A stretch of DNA of 64,000 nucleotides from Delphinus delphis (GCF_949987515.2 NC_082694.2:12207958-12271957); one strand, 5' to 3'; positions 46,851-59,549 are shown, numbered from the stretch's first letter. The notes: a model not told the origin generated them from the letters alone. Numbers and translations: made by a program.

Positions 46851-49800
46851 GCCCCTGGTGAGAGAGGCTGCAGAGGTCTGCAGGCCCCTCTCCCTGTCAC
46901 GTGCCGCACACAGCAGCCTCCAGGCTCACCCAGCCCCTGAGAACCAGGTGGGGAGCAAACCCAGAGTGTCTGGGTCTGATCACTGCCCCTCCCTCCCGTT
47001 CAGCAAGAGAGTGAGCTTCCCGCACGAACAGGACACACGGTCCTCCATATGAAGGGCAAATCTTCATGGCCCTCCGTGGTCTTCTCCAACCAAGCATCAG
47101 AGAGCAAGGCTTCAGGCTGGGGCAGAATTGGGAACAGAGCACACCCACTGGAACAGTGGCAGCCCATGGTCCACCACCCTTTTCTCAGGCAAGGGCCTCT
47201 TCCCTGCCCCAGCCTGGCCCCGTCCGTCCCGGCATCTTCAAGCCACCGAAGTCCTGGGAGAGCCCTGAATTTCGGAGCACTGAGCTGGGGTCCAGGACTC
47301 AGCTTTCACGGGCACGCTTTATGACTCCCTGTCGGGAGCCAGTTTTCCATCCCTGTCATTCCCGAGGGAGGAGAGACGTGCCCAGATCCTGACTACATGA
47401 TATGCGTTCATCTTTTTCCTATAAAACAACTCTGAGTCCCTGAGTTATGCGTCTTATCAGAAACCACGTGCTGGGTGATTTTTAAATACTACCCCTCAAA
47501 TGCATATAGAAAACGCCAAGAAACCATCCACCGTAAATTATCTCCGCCTCTAAGGGCCACAACACGGTTACTGTCACCAGGCAAGCCGTTCACATAAAAT
47601 CCAAAATGTTTCGCCCTTTACCTTTAAATTTTACAAAATTTATTGATCTTTATAGCCATGAAAGGCAAGAGGAAATATACTTCAAGTTCATGTCTTTTAT
47701 TACTGACCCAACCGATCTTGTGAAACGGCTCAAATTTATCAACCTGTCCAGTCGCCAGCATTTATGACAACTTTTAAACATGTCACTTTACCTTAGACTG
47801 ACTTCTTCTCGTGGTTTAGGACTCTTCGGGAGTTCACCGAGTAACTCTGATTTCAGGACCAGAACAAATAAATGGTTTAAGTTCTTTTGCAGCTCACTGG
47901 AAAGAGAATTTGAAATTCTCTTGAGGAGACTGTAAACCGTGGACCACAGAAACCTAGGAAGAAGCAAACGCTCCCCCCAGTTTACATCTCTTTCCATATG
48001 GGAATAAAAAGAAAGGCTGCCTCTGCCAAACAGAGATTCTCCCTGATGTGAGCGTCTGTTCCATCCCGAGAGTTAAGAAAATAGTATTCAATTGCATCTC
48101 CACTTGCCAAAGAAAAATTTATTACTGATACATGCAAAAGGAAGTGTCGGTTTCTTTTACAATGCCGTTTAATGCTGTTAACCATGAAGGGAGTATGGAC
48201 AAAACAGTCATCACTGTGCATGGAATTCAGGCTTTGTTCTTTAGAAAAGCAAGACATGGTTTTAAAGATACCAACCTTTATAGAAAAAGGACAAGCGTTT
48301 GCAGGCATCAAACGTTGTGTTCTACGCTGATTCATGTTGAATTTGACTAAGAACGCAGAGGCGCAGGCTGCGCGTCCAGCCAGCCCCTGAGTCCTGGGTC
48401 CTGCCTCGTTCATTTCTCTTTTCTCTCTCTCATCCTTTAGCTCTGCGCGCTTTGCCACGCCTCGACCTCCGTTAGACTTGGTTTTGTGATGTCACCTGTA
48501 GGCTCAGATATGTTGTAGGTATTCATTGCCTGGACCCAGATGACAAAGGTGACAGCTGTCTGTCTCCAAGGCAGAAGTCATCTCTGTCTGTATATGTCTG
48601 CAGTCTTACACCCCATAATGAGATGTCTGTTTCGAACAGCCCAGCGAACCCAAATGCACAGCTGCCTCCAAACTTCACTGACAACGGCCGCACAACCAGA
48701 AAGCCTCCAAGCCTCTCTAAAGGCTGCGCACCTGTCAAGATGCAGCGGCACACCCAGTCCTGGCTGGATGAGACCGGGCAGCCGGCCTCCCCACTCCATC
48801 CTCTGTAACTCGTGCTGGACGTTCAGCCCCACACTGCGTGTACTTGTTCCATGCGTGACATCGTTCTCTCCCAAGATTGAACACCCGAGGGTGGGTACCC
48901 TGTCCCACACACAGCTCTCCTCCCTGGAATCTAGCCCAAAGAGTGGGTACTGAGTAGACAGATTTTGAACAGAACTAAATACATCAGCAGAAATAAAATA
49001 TTTCAACAAAATTGATATAAACTCACTTTGTGGAATTCTGTGGAGGGTTAATACATGTTAATTTTTTTAAGTCACTATGGTGTCCACCTTCACTGAAGGT
49101 CTGGGGATGAGCTACCAATGAGGAAACATCTGGTAACATCTGCAGAAGAGCTGTCACGTCTAGAAGTGAGTGACAGCTCCCTCGCTTGTGCCTTGGGTCC
49201 ATACCTTTTGTGTTCCTCTTTCCTGTAACACACGCTCACATACAAGACGGCCGGCTTCTTGTTGGCTGCGTCTCGGTGGTTATACATCTTTGAGGTCCCA
49301 GGACTCCCTGGTGCATAACAAGAGCTTAGAAAGTGCTTGCGTAGGGCAGGCAGCAGACTGGTTCTCTCCAAATGAGTGAAGCTAGCTTAATTCTCTGGGC
49401 TGATGAGAATTCACGTGTATTGGGGTTTCTAAATGCATGTAACGAGGCTGGAAAACACCCTCTTTTAGGCATAGTTGGTTTGTTCCTGCTCTGGGGCAGG
49501 GAGCCTATCCTGAGTGACCAGATTCAAAACCTGGCCTTCACAGCTCTCTCTGCTCCATCCTGGGAGGAATTCGTCTCCTTTGCACTGTCACCCCATCACG
49601 GGTTCAGGCCTGCACCTCCCCTTACAAACACCACAAGCACACCTCAATGGCTCCTGCCACCAACCTCCCTCTACCCCTGAGTGATATGTAAGAAAGCATT
49701 GCTACAGGGCCCCTGCGGGATTCCTCCCTCATCTTGTCCACTGCGCGACACCATCCCCGTACCCGCAGAAGCACCAGAAGCCTGACACTCTGTGAGCCAC

Positions 49801-49929
49801 TTCCTCCAAAGCCCCCAGGTCTCAGCAGGAAACCTCTTCCTCCAGGACACCTGTCATTGGCTCCCCTGACTCTCAGTTTCCCCATCAAAACACTCTGCAT
49901 TGCAATCATGCTACAGTGCAATTGTTCAG
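46851..49929. other. Mostly unique sequence, no gene recognised
   Basis: About 3 kb with few recognisable repeats (an L2-like tail may lie at 48820-48960). Frames at 47066-47392 (+), 47982-48458 (-), 48540-48953 (+) and 48578-49009 (-) have no domain I recognise. The low repeat content makes this a reasonable place to look for conserved non-coding elements. Confidence 0.35.
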
Positions 49930-50080
49930 AGTGTGAATTAGTTTCCTGCTGCTGTTGGAACAAATTACTATAAATTTAAGGACTTAAAACAACACAGATT
50001 TATCCTCTTACAGTTCTAGAGGTCAGAAATCCAAAACGGGTCTTTCAGGGCTATAATCAAGGTGTTGGAAGGGCTGGTTC
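49930..50080 (-). repeat. MLT1-type LTR, first part (antisense)
   Basis: 'gaattagtttcctgctgctg', 'cttaaaacaacacagattta' and 'cttacagttctagaggtcag' are the reverse of an MLT1 3' end. It continues at 50585. Confidence 0.82.
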
Positions 50081-50580
50081 TCTTACCAGAAGGGGGACCC
50101 CTTCCAGGGCCTGAGAGTGGGCTCCTGTCTAATACTCAGAAATGAATTGCCTGAGGAGACACACGTACTAACAAAGCAAAAGACTTTATTGGGAAGGGAG
50201 ACCCGGGCGGAGAGCACCCGGAACTGCTCTGCCACGTGGATCACAGTCTCAGGGTTTATGGTGGTGGCGTTAGCTTTCCAGGTTGTCTCTGACCAATCAT
50301 CTTGCTTGTGCCCATATCTGGTCCCATTCAAGGACCTTCTTGGCGGTGTGCACATCTCTCAGTCAAGATGGTTTCCAGAGCAATGGTTTCTGGGAGGTTG
50401 GCAGGACATATTATGGGCTGGCATCTCCTCCCTCCTTTCGGCCCCTCCCAAATTCTCCCAGGTAGTTTTCAGCAGCTGCACCATGTTCCTCATCAGGACA
50501 TCCTGTTGTGAGACAACTCATGCAAGTGGTTATTATCATGCCTGGCCAAAGCGGCAGTTTCGGTCAACGGTTCCCTAACA
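50081..50580 (-). mobile_element. Solo endogenous-retrovirus LTR (antisense) inserted in MLT1
   Basis: Exactly 500 bp, ending ACA and starting TCTTACC (probably a mutated TGTTACC). It is bounded by the 4-bp TSD GTTC (50077-50080 and 50581-50584). The minus strand has AATAAA (plus-strand TTTATT at about 50186), the LTR poly(A) signal. No internal viral genes remain. The open frame at 50117-50578 lies wholly in the LTR. Confidence 0.85.
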
Positions 50581-50584
50581 GTTC

Positions 50585-50885
50585 CTTCTGGAGGCTCCAG
50601 AGGAGAATCCCTTTCTTGCCTCTTCCTGCTTCTAGAGGCTGCCAGCATCCCTTGGCTTGCAGCTGCATCCATCTAATCTCTACTTCTTTGCCTTTTCCTA
50701 TCCTGATCACCTACCTCCTTTTTATAAGGACCCCTGTGATACATCAGGCCTATTCAGATCATCCAGAATAATCTCTCCATCTCAAAATTTTTAATCACAT
50801 GCCAAGTCCCTTTTGACATATATGGCAAAAGTCACATATTCCAGGAGTTGAGGACATGGACAATGTTGGGGGGCCATTACTCAAC
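50585..50885 (-). repeat. MLT1-type LTR, second part (antisense)
   Basis: Resumes with 'cttctggaggctccagagga', then 'cttggcttgcagctgcatcc', 'tataaggacccctgtgatac' and 'gttggggggccattactcaa', in MLT1 order. Confidence 0.82.
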
Positions 50886-52884
50886 CCGTCCTTACTGTGT
50901 CTTTCCCACTAAGATTTGCATGATGGGGGTCATGTGAAGCTGGCTGAGCCTGTACTCCTGCCAGTGAAGGATGAGGACATGAGTGTTGGAGTGAATGAGC
51001 AAACAGAGCTCCCCTCCCACCTCTCTTAGGCTTTCTTTTGACTCTTTTTTGTTTGTTTGTTTGTTTGTTTATTCCATTTCCCTCTCTCCTTCCCAGCTTC
51101 TGCTTCTTCCTCACCTGCACATATCAGGCAGGGAGTCTAGTACCTTGATTTGTCATCATTTGTCTGAAGCCCATCTCCTGCCTCAGTTGCCTTGTTTTGG
51201 TGAAATAAATGTCCAAGTCTCCTGCTGCTATCCATGCCCAGATCTGTGAAGGCTTTAAAATTGGGTGGAAAAAATTACTGCATGTTCCATCTAGAGTACC
51301 CTTCCTGGCTCTCTCTGCTTGTCCTCATCTTGAACCTATTTTATAGCTCTGCAAATTGTAGGAATGCACACCATTTTTGTTTATATACACGTAAATGAAC
51401 TCCATCCAGTGGTGGTTATTATCAATTTTGCATCTATTTGTGAATTCATTTCAGCATTCTCACTTGCCTATCGATGGATGGTATTTTCATTTCTCCTTTG
51501 GATTGGTTGTAACATCTTACCGGTTTCCTCACCAATTAATGAATTAAATCAAACTTTGAGGTGTGTTTTTCCATTTGTATAAGAGTCACGATTGTTCCTT
51601 TAAACAAAATAATAATCCTTTTACAGAGCTCAGGAAAGAGGCAGCTGAATCCACAAACACGAGGACTATGTATCCTTTAGAAAATCCGCAATTGCTGGGT
51701 GGATCAAATGCACCTGTTCTTTCCTCACTTCCATTCCCTTGACCATATGGAGCAGTTGGATGAGACACAGTTCAGGAGGAACAGTGCAGAAACCAGCCTA
51801 TCCAGTGGGGGAGACACATGTCTCCAAAAGGCTGGGGTGCACAGGCTTTGGCTTCTCCCCAGCCACTCCCAGCTCTCCTCCTTGACCCTCCACCCCTGCT
51901 ATCTTGGGAATCTCATACAAAGTCTTTGCCAGCAGAGCCTCCCAGACCTGCCATTCCTCCTCCCAACAGCCATCAGGTGGAGGAATTCTGGAGTTGTCGC
52001 CGAAGGCCTTAATCCATAAGGAGCTGCCTACCTGTCCTTGGAAAGAAGGGGAAAGTCCACTTCCAGGCAGGAGAAGGGGTTAGGCCAGGACCTACCTCCT
52101 GGTCGGGTGACCCCAGAGAGCAAAGCCAGCCTTCTGATGACCAGAGCAAAGGCAGGCCTGCCAGCAGCCTGCAGGGCAGGGGTTTTGCCCCAGGATGCTG
52201 GGAGCTGCGATGCTCCTCCTGCCGTTTCAAAGTGTGCAGGTGTTAGTCTCCCCAGGGGCAAGGATTACAAAGAGCCACCACATGGGAACTGGCTGCAGCC
52301 CCCAGACCTCATTCCTATGCAGTTTTCACTACTGTCAGCTCCAAACTAGGGTTCAAGGTGCATTTGGTGCGCACACTTCAGATCGCGACCCTAGTGACCT
52401 CCTCTAACCATTTGGGTCGGGGTTGACCCTCCATAGCCCTTCCAGCCCTAAAACTCTCGCAAGTCAGAAGAACAAAGCACTAGCATCTATTCCCTATGGG
52501 GCAGTGGCCCAGAATGAACTAGAAACACTGGTCTTTCCTGTGGAGTTTATATGTGTACGAATGTGCTTCTGTGAGAAACCTCCCCCCTCACCAGACCTGA
52601 AGCGCTGTGCAAGCAGACGGCCCATCCCTCACTGTGCGGTTCATTCAGCCCCGCGTCGACACGGGGCAGCACCCAGCAGAAGGCTTTCACACACAGAGCT
52701 TAGTGCCTCGATCAGGAAACAGACACGGACCTCCCTGGGGCACAAACATTTTCAATTGCAATTGTGATCACTGCTTTGGAGGAGGGGGTGGCCCGGAGGG
52801 AACTGGCATTCGACCTAGTTGGGAGTCAGGAAAGGTTTCTCGGAGGAGAAGTGGATCTAGGAACTAATTCAGGTTTTCACCTCC
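50886..52884. other. Unique sequence, no gene recognised
   Basis: A TTTG tract at 51047-51069 and several unrelated short frames. Nothing named. Confidence 0.35.
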
Positions 52885-53165
52885 AAGTCTGATGCTGCCT
52901 GTAGGAATTTTGTAAATGCTTTTTACCATTTTGAAGAAATTCCCTACCGTTCCTGGTTTGCTGAGTCTTTTTATCATGAATGGGTATCAGATTTTGTTCA
53001 ATGCTTTTCGCATCTGTTGAAATGATCTGGTTAATTTAACCTTTCATGCTGTTAGTACAGTGAATTACATTGATTTTGTTCCTCATGCATAACCAAGCTT
53101 GCATTCCTATTTATATTATAAACCCAACTTGTTCATAATATATATCCTTTCTCTAACATCCATGG
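52885..53165 (-). repeat. L1 ORF2 fragment (antisense)
   Basis: 'ttgctgagtctttttatcat', 'gaatgggtatcagattttgt' and 'gcataaccaagcttgcattc' are the reverse of L1 ORF2 (reverse-transcriptase region). Confidence 0.75.
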
Positions 53166-53654
53166 AAACAGGAGACAGGGACCCATGAGTAATTTAATTC
53201 TGCCCGTAATTCTCAATCCTCCCTTTTAAAAAGGTATTCTCATCTGAGGTTGGTGGAAAACAATATATGTTAGAGGGACCACGGTAAGTGCTAGGGACAC
53301 AGGTAGGTTTACTTGTGCCCTGCCCTCGTGTGGCCAGCAGGCTGCATGGTGAAACAGCTCTAGGTATGATCTAGGCCTAGAATGACTTGTAGGCGAAAGC
53401 ACTTGTAGGGAGGGTGGGGTTGGCAAGAGCAGAAGAGGCGGAGCAAGTCTGGGAAACAGCCAGCAAGTCACGTGGCTACGCAGAAGGGCCATCTGCGCAC
53501 GATCTCGAATGTCCAGACCCAAGGATGGAACCTTATCTTCCTGGGAACAGGGAGCGGCGGACACTGGAAAACGCCCACAATGCGAGGTTAAGTGCGTGGT
53601 CTAAAACTGTATGTGCAGAATGCCTCCAATTTTATTAAACTGTGTGTGAGATGG

Positions 53655-54062
53655 AGAGGGATGTTGTGGCCACCGTAACAAAATGCCATGGACAGGGTGG
53701 CTTAAACAGCAGACATTTATTCCTCACAGTTTCCGGAGGCTGGACTTCGGAGATCAGGGAGTAAGCACGACTGGTTTCCTCTGAGGCTCCTCTCCTTGGC
53801 TTGCAGATGGCCATCTTCTTGCTGTGTCCTCACCCGGCCATCCCTCTGTGCGTGCACGCTGGTGCCTCTTGGTGTGTCCAAATTTCCTCTTCTTAGAAGG
53901 ACAGCAGTCGGATTGGATTAGGGCTCACCCTAAGGGGTCTCATTTTAACTTAATCACCTCTTTAAAGACTTTATCTCCAAATAGGGTTACATTCTGAAGT
54001 ACTAGAGGCCAGGACTTCAACATATGAATTTGTGGGGGACATGATTCAACCTATAACAGATG
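53655..54062 (-). repeat. MLT1-type LTR (antisense)
   Basis: From 'ttgtggccaccgtaacaaaa' through 'cagcagacatttattcctca', 'ggattggattagggctcacc' and 'caaatagggttacattctga' to 'ggacatgattcaacctataa'. Reverse orientation, near full length. Confidence 0.85.
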
Positions 54063-54114
54063 TTAATGGTATTGTTCTGATTGAAGAGATTACGATCTTT
54101 TCATTCTCATTTAC

Positions 54115-54425
54115 TCTTTTCTATTGCTATTTCTCTTATTATATTATATTAGTTGTATATTATAGTATTGTACTAATAATACTATAACATATAAGATATT
54201 GTATTTTATATATATTATATAGTATAATATACTTATATATATTATACTATATAATATATTACATTATGTATATTTTAAGTATTATATATACTTATATATA
54301 AGTATTATATATTATAATACATAAGTATAATAAATATAGTATAATATATAATTATATAATATATACTACATATTATAGGATATAATGTTATATATTATAG
54401 TATAGTAGTAATAGATTTCTATTAC
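54115..54425. repeat. AT-rich TATA/ATTATA tract
   Basis: About 310 bp made almost only of A and T in variants of TATTATA and TATATA, with many self-complementary blocks. Confidence 0.9.
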
Positions 54426-55372
54426 TATAAAATGGATTTTAAAAGGAAAACTAGGACACCATGAAAGTCCTGTGTGCACAGATCACATGTTAGATAGAGT
54501 GCGGGCCCAAGCACCAGAAGGGCTTGCCTCTGGGCCCCTGTCTCAGGACCAGTCCTCCCGAGTCGACTCCTGGCATCACCATTCCCAGTAACCGAGGAGA
54601 CAAGAAGTAAGTGGAAGGTGGTAGACGCCCTCCCCTTGTAATGGCATAAATGCAGCGCAGAATCTGAAGGTGATCAGGTGGAATCCATTGCCTCCCGTCC
54701 CTAGGGCTTTGAGTAACAGAACCTCACCGGTCATCCTTCATCTTTCCATTCAAAGACGCCGCCGCTGTTTCCCACATCTAGTCAGCAGGGTCAGCCAGAG
54801 CTTGATCAATGGTGCTCCTCGGGGAGCCCACCTGAGCAGCCTGAGAGCCCTGCTCTTTCCTCTCGGGTAAATCCCAGGTCAGCTCCAGAGGGCTGGCTCC
54901 AGGCCACGCCACTCTGAGGCATGACAGCTGAGAGGCACCTGCTCAAGGCAGAGGGCTAGAGCAAATAAATCACCCTCCGCCTGTGCCAGAGGACAGGCAG
55001 ACCAGGTTTGGACTTTGGATTCCAAGTGGGACAAAGGGCGTTCCTTCCATATGTTCCACCTAAAATGTCTAACGACAGGCATAGTCTATCCTGATATGCC
55101 TAACGTCTAAGAGAGCTGGGTTCACATTCTGGTTAAGGATGAGATTCCTCTCCCCTCCCATTTTCATTATAAAAGCATTTTGACTGAAAGAGAAAACCTC
55201 CCATAACCCACCATCCTAGACAAGATTCTTTTTTTTTTTTTAATTTCCTTATATTCTCTGTGCATTGCCGGTATACTAAGGGATTTAAATAACAGGTCAG
55301 GAAGACAGAAGGGGTGACTTTGAGGACTTACTTTTTTAATAGACAATGATTTGGCAGCCCTTCCTCCCCCAA
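54426..55372. other. Unique sequence, no gene recognised
   Basis: Holds a T run at 55230-55241 and small frames without known domains. Confidence 0.35.
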
Positions 55373-55458
55373 ACACACACACGCGCACACACGCGCACAC
55401 ACACACGCACGCACACACACGCACGCGCACACGCACGCGCACACACACACACACACAC
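55373..55458 (+). repeat. CA/CG alternating purine-pyrimidine tract
   Basis: 86 bp of strict purine-pyrimidine alternation with ACGCGC and ACACGC units. The Thr/His/Arg repeat peptide read across it is not a protein. Confidence 0.95.
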
Positions 55459-55564
55459 TGGGTATTTTGGGTATTAACGAAATATCAAAACACCAGCCTT
55501 GACCTTAACTCAGAAAGAGCCTCCAGTAACAAGGAAAAAGTCTCTGAGTGAGGGGAGTGTAAAC

Positions 55565-55795
55565 CACCAAAGCCCTTATTGAGAGCAATTTGACATCAGG
55601 TACTAAAGCCCGAAGTTTTTCATACCCTGTGACCTAGTAATTCAGCTTTTAGGTATGGCTCATAAGGAAATACAGACGTAGAAAAGACTTATGACCCCCA
55701 AATGTTTTACACAGTCTCATTTATGATAGTAAAACTTGGGAGCAATCTTGGTATCTAACTGTAAGAGAATGGTGAAGTAAACATGCCACGCCGTG
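55565..55795 (+). repeat. Old L1 3' UTR fragment
   Basis: 'taattcagcttttaggtatg', 'aaggaaatacagacgtagaa' and 'atttatgatagtaaaacttg' followed by 'gagcaatcttggtatctaac' fit the L1M 3' UTR. Confidence 0.55.
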
Positions 55796-55944
55796 AACAG
55801 AAGGAGTATGCGTGCTCCTCTGGGCGGGAAGGGCTCCTCAGCCCCCCTCACCCTCACCCACAAGAAGAGTTATGAGACCTATGGGAACGCCAGGGGCCCA
55901 GATGCATTCCCAGCCTGTGGCAGGGAGTGTGGAGTAGGGGACAG

Positions 55945-56105
55945 AGGGTGACCCTGGGGCCAGACCAGCCCAGGTTCAAATCCTGCTCTGTCTCACCTTG
56001 GCCAGATGGTCTTGGCAGTCCTTCCACCTCCCCCCGTGGAAAGTAGGTTGAAATCCTGAACCTGCAGGGCTCTTGAAGAAATTATACCGGGCCTGACCCA
56101 GGGGA
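55945..56105 (+). repeat. MIR SINE
   Basis: 'ccaggttcaaatcctgctct' and 'accttggccagatggtcttg' follow MIR. A short reverse MIR-like piece ('aggtcacccaaccagcacat') directly follows at about 56115-56180. Confidence 0.6.
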
Positions 56106-56180
56106 GCTAGCATTTGCCCAGGTCACCCAACCAGCACATTGCAGAGCCCAGATTTAAAATTAGATCCAGCTCGTTCCAGG

Positions 56181-57087
56181 ATTATTACTGTTTCTGTTCC
56201 TTATACCCTGCTGCCTCTTCTAGATTACCCTCTCCAAATCCCCAGGGAAGCAGCAGTGGCATGAACGACAAACAGACGGCCAAGAAGCGGGGCTCCAGCT
56301 GGGGACCTGAACATGGTCTTTGCTCTTGAGACACAAGGAATTGATTCAAGAGGTCACGGTAACCAGCCGCTTTCATTGGGAGGCCCCAAGTCCTGGAATT
56401 GGGGTGCTGGAGGGAGATCCAAAGACAACAGTTCTGGGTTTGGAAGGAGATGCGGTCCTCCGTCACGGCCAGCTGTCAGAGGGATGCGGGTTGAACTCCC
56501 AGGCAGGAAGGGGCATTTTGTTTCACTTGGCCGCAACCGGTGTGTTTTTCCAGTTGATGAGGGAGCCGGGAGATGACTTTCCTGCCTGCTTCAGACAGAA
56601 AGGACGCTGGTGCCAACTGCCTGGAAGAGGTTCCTTCCCCAGGACCTCAGGGCAGTGGACCTGGCCCTGGTGAGCAGCGAGCTCAGAGTCAGCGGCTCTC
56701 CTGGCGCTGCAGAGCCCCCCCAGGCACTTGGCCTTGGAAAAGGCCCAGCTTCCCCTCCACAGTCAAGTCTTCCCTTCCCCTTGACCCAGAAAAATGTGCC
56801 TATTCACAGATTGTCACTCTGTGACCTTCATTTGTCACATTTGTGTCACTCTTTTGACTGCCTTTCCCAGGGTTTCCTTTTCATGTTCCCCTGCAGATGG
56901 TATCTCTCCGGAGGATGCCTGGGTTGTGATGATCTATTTAGAGGCAAGAAGGCAGCACTGAACAAAGCAAACATCACTTTCATGTATGAACAGGTTTCCT
57001 GGGCCCATCACAGCAGCTGGAGCAAGTGATCTATTGGTAACAGAAAAGTCTTCTTTCAGGCCAGGCCCGCAGACAAGTCTGACAGCT
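56181..57087. other. Unique sequence, no gene recognised
   Basis: Overlapping frames at 56313-57029 on both strands; none has a known domain. Confidence 0.35.
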
Positions 57088-57189
57088 GCTTTCTCTCCTT
57101 CCCTCTTTCTTTCCCTTTCTTCCTTCCTACTTTCCCTCCTCCCTCCTTTTCTTTCCTCCCCTCCCTTCTTCCTTCTTTTCCTTCTCTTC
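57088..57189 (+). repeat. CT-rich polypyrimidine tract
   Basis: Pyrimidine-only except for one A at 57129. Lies just upstream of an L1 insertion. Confidence 0.9.
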
Positions 57190-57208
57190 AAAGAGATCAC
57201 ATGGAAAT

Positions 57209-57553
57209 CTAAAAAAATGATACAGATGAACTTACTTACAAAACAGAAACAGACTCACAGATTAAGAGAACAGATTTATGGCTACCAAAGGGGAAAGGTG
57301 AGGGGGAGAGATAAATTGGGAGTTTGGCATTAACGTGTGCACACTACTATATATAAAATAGATAACCAACAAGGACCCACTATATAGCACAGGGAACTCT
57401 ACTCAATATTCTGTAATAACCTAAATGAGAAAAGAATTTGAAAAAGATTAGCTATATGTATATGTATACATTCGCTTTGCTGTACACCTGAAGCTAACAC
57501 AACGTAAATCAACTATACTCTAATATAGATTTTTTTTAATTAAAAAAACAAAA
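57209..57553 (+). mobile_element. 5'-truncated L1 3' end
   Basis: 'cagattaagagaacagattt', 'tatatagcacagggaactct', 'ctttgctgtacacctgaagc', T/A-rich tail. Exact 10-bp TSD ACATGGAAAT at 57199-57208 and 57554-57563. Confidence 0.9.
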
Positions 57554-57563
57554 ACATGGAAAT

Positions 57564-58454
57564 AAAGCTGAAGCCGAAGCCGGTGGTCAGGAAAGGTGCC
57601 GGCACGGTGGAGACAGGACCGGATTCATCCAGCAGCAATGAATCCACCAAAGAGGCTCTTTCCGAAAACCAGTGACTTTTGCCAAAAAGCCATAATGAAA
57701 AGGCCCCACGTGTGTTCACACAGTAATACTAAACAGCAAAGAGAAAGAATGATAAACTATACACCACCATGTGAATGACTCCTATAACATGGTGGGTTTC
57801 ACTTGCACCAGCTCGTAAGAGCTGACTGTGGAATATTCTGGAATCTTGCAAACTGATTGTTAAATCATTGGTGGCTTGAAATCCACCAAGGTGGGAGCAT
57901 TCACAGCACTGAAATAGGCAAACACTACAAACAGGAACTTTTTCTTTCTTTCTTTCTTTTTATTGCATTGCTTTTTAAAAAAATTTTTTATTCTTTTTTC
58001 TTTTATTCCTTTCCTTCTTTTTTCTTTTCTTTATTTATAATAATAAATAAATTAGTTTTTGAAAGCCAATTTACCAGCACACCACTGGGTTTTACAGATT
58101 CTGAGCAGAAGTAACCAGACAAAAAGAGGGCACACTGATCCCATTGTAAGGAGTTCTACAACAGGCAAAGCTAATCTATGTTGATGGCAGTCAGAGCAGT
58201 GGTCACCCTGCATCGGGAGAGCTGGTCACGTTCCGTGTCTTGATCTTGGTGGTGGTCACGTGGGCGTATTCAGTGTGTGAAAATTCATCGACTCTAACAC
58301 TTATGATGGAGCATTTTTCACAGACGTGGTCCCGTAACAGTCCCATATATCTGGGTGGGGAGGAAGAAGAGGGAGACCCTCCACTCCATTTTGCAGAAGC
58401 AAATGATCTTTGAACCTTTAAGGCTTCACAAGAGAGACGCTCCATAATTCAGGC
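57564..58454. other. Unique sequence with T-rich tracts
   Basis: T/C-rich low complexity at about 57944-58040. No gene recognised. Confidence 0.4.
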
Positions 58455-58640
58455 TCAGGAGTCAGAGGCTCCCGCGCTCCAAGCTTGGGCAAGTTCCCTA
58501 GGCACTTTGGGCCTCAGTTTCCCCATCTGTTAAATGAAAATACTAAAACCTACTTCTAGAGTTGTTGAGAATATTAAATATGCATTACATTGCTTCAAAC
58601 ACTGTAAATATCCAATACACTGGTTATTGTTTATTTTCGT
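58455..58640 (+). repeat. MIR SINE
   Basis: 'gggcaagttccctaggcact', 'cctcagtttccccatctgtt', 'gttgttgagaatattaaata'. Confidence 0.8.
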
Positions 58641-59218
58641 TTTTATTATTAATCAGTCCCAGGGATGGATAGGAGATAAGGGAAAAAGAAGAGGGAGAAT
58701 TAATATTTGAGAAAACAGTCAGTGGAGGAAAGCCCGTCACTCCCTGCAAAGGGTGTGTTTTGCCTCTGTCTTCTCCCCATGGCTGGCTAAGCTCCCTCCT
58801 AACCCTGAAAATACTGAATCTGAAATGGGTTAGAAGGGCCCTGGGTCAAAATAAACCCAACTTGGAACAAGTTTGATTCTGGGGCTGGCATGCCTGGGGA
58901 CATGGTCTAACCTAGATTCACGTGGAGGAGTTCACCTAGCTAAACACATAGTAAGTTCCCAACGTATAGCTAAAGGAGTCAGACCAATCGTGCAAGGGCG
59001 GAAAATTCCAGTGAAGATTTTAAAAAGGAAGAGATGTGGAGGAAACATAAATACTGAAAACTATGAAGTGTCCATTTCCCTCCGAATGGACAGTGATAGA
59101 GTGTTTCATGCTTTGATCCCAACGTGATCTTTACCTGGCCTATCAGTAAACATTTACCCATAATCCACTTTGTTCTACATGAAACTCTACTTGGAGTTCG
59201 GAGAGAATCATAGATCCT
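58641..59218. other. Unique sequence, no gene recognised
   Basis: Frame at 58873-59127 (+) of 84 codons has no known domain. Confidence 0.35.
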
Positions 59219-59548
59219 CAAAAAAAAGGTACAAATGAACTTATTTACAAAACAGAAATAGAGTCACAGATGTATAAAATAAACTTACGGTTACCGGGGG
59301 GGAAGGGGAGGGGATAAATTGGGAGGTTGGGATTAACATATACACACTACTATATATAAAATAGATAACTAATAAGGAACTACTGTATAGCACAAAGAAC
59401 TCTACTCAATACTCTATAATGACCTATGTAGGAAAAGAATCTAAAAAAGAGTGGATATATGTATACGTATAACTGATTCACCTTGCTGTACGGCAGAAAC
59501 TAAGACAACATTGTAAATCAACTATATTCCAATAAAATTTTTTTTTAG
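59219..59548 (+). mobile_element. 5'-truncated L1 3' end
   Basis: 'gaacttatttacaaaacaga', 'actgtatagcacaaagaact', 'cttgctgtacggcagaaact', 'ctatattccaataaaatttt'. No clear TSD. Confidence 0.88.
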
Positions 59549-59549
59549 A

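Noticed and set aside
55167..55551. Val/Arg/Cys- and Thr/His-repeat proteins
   Set aside because: Translations of the CA/CG alternating tract.
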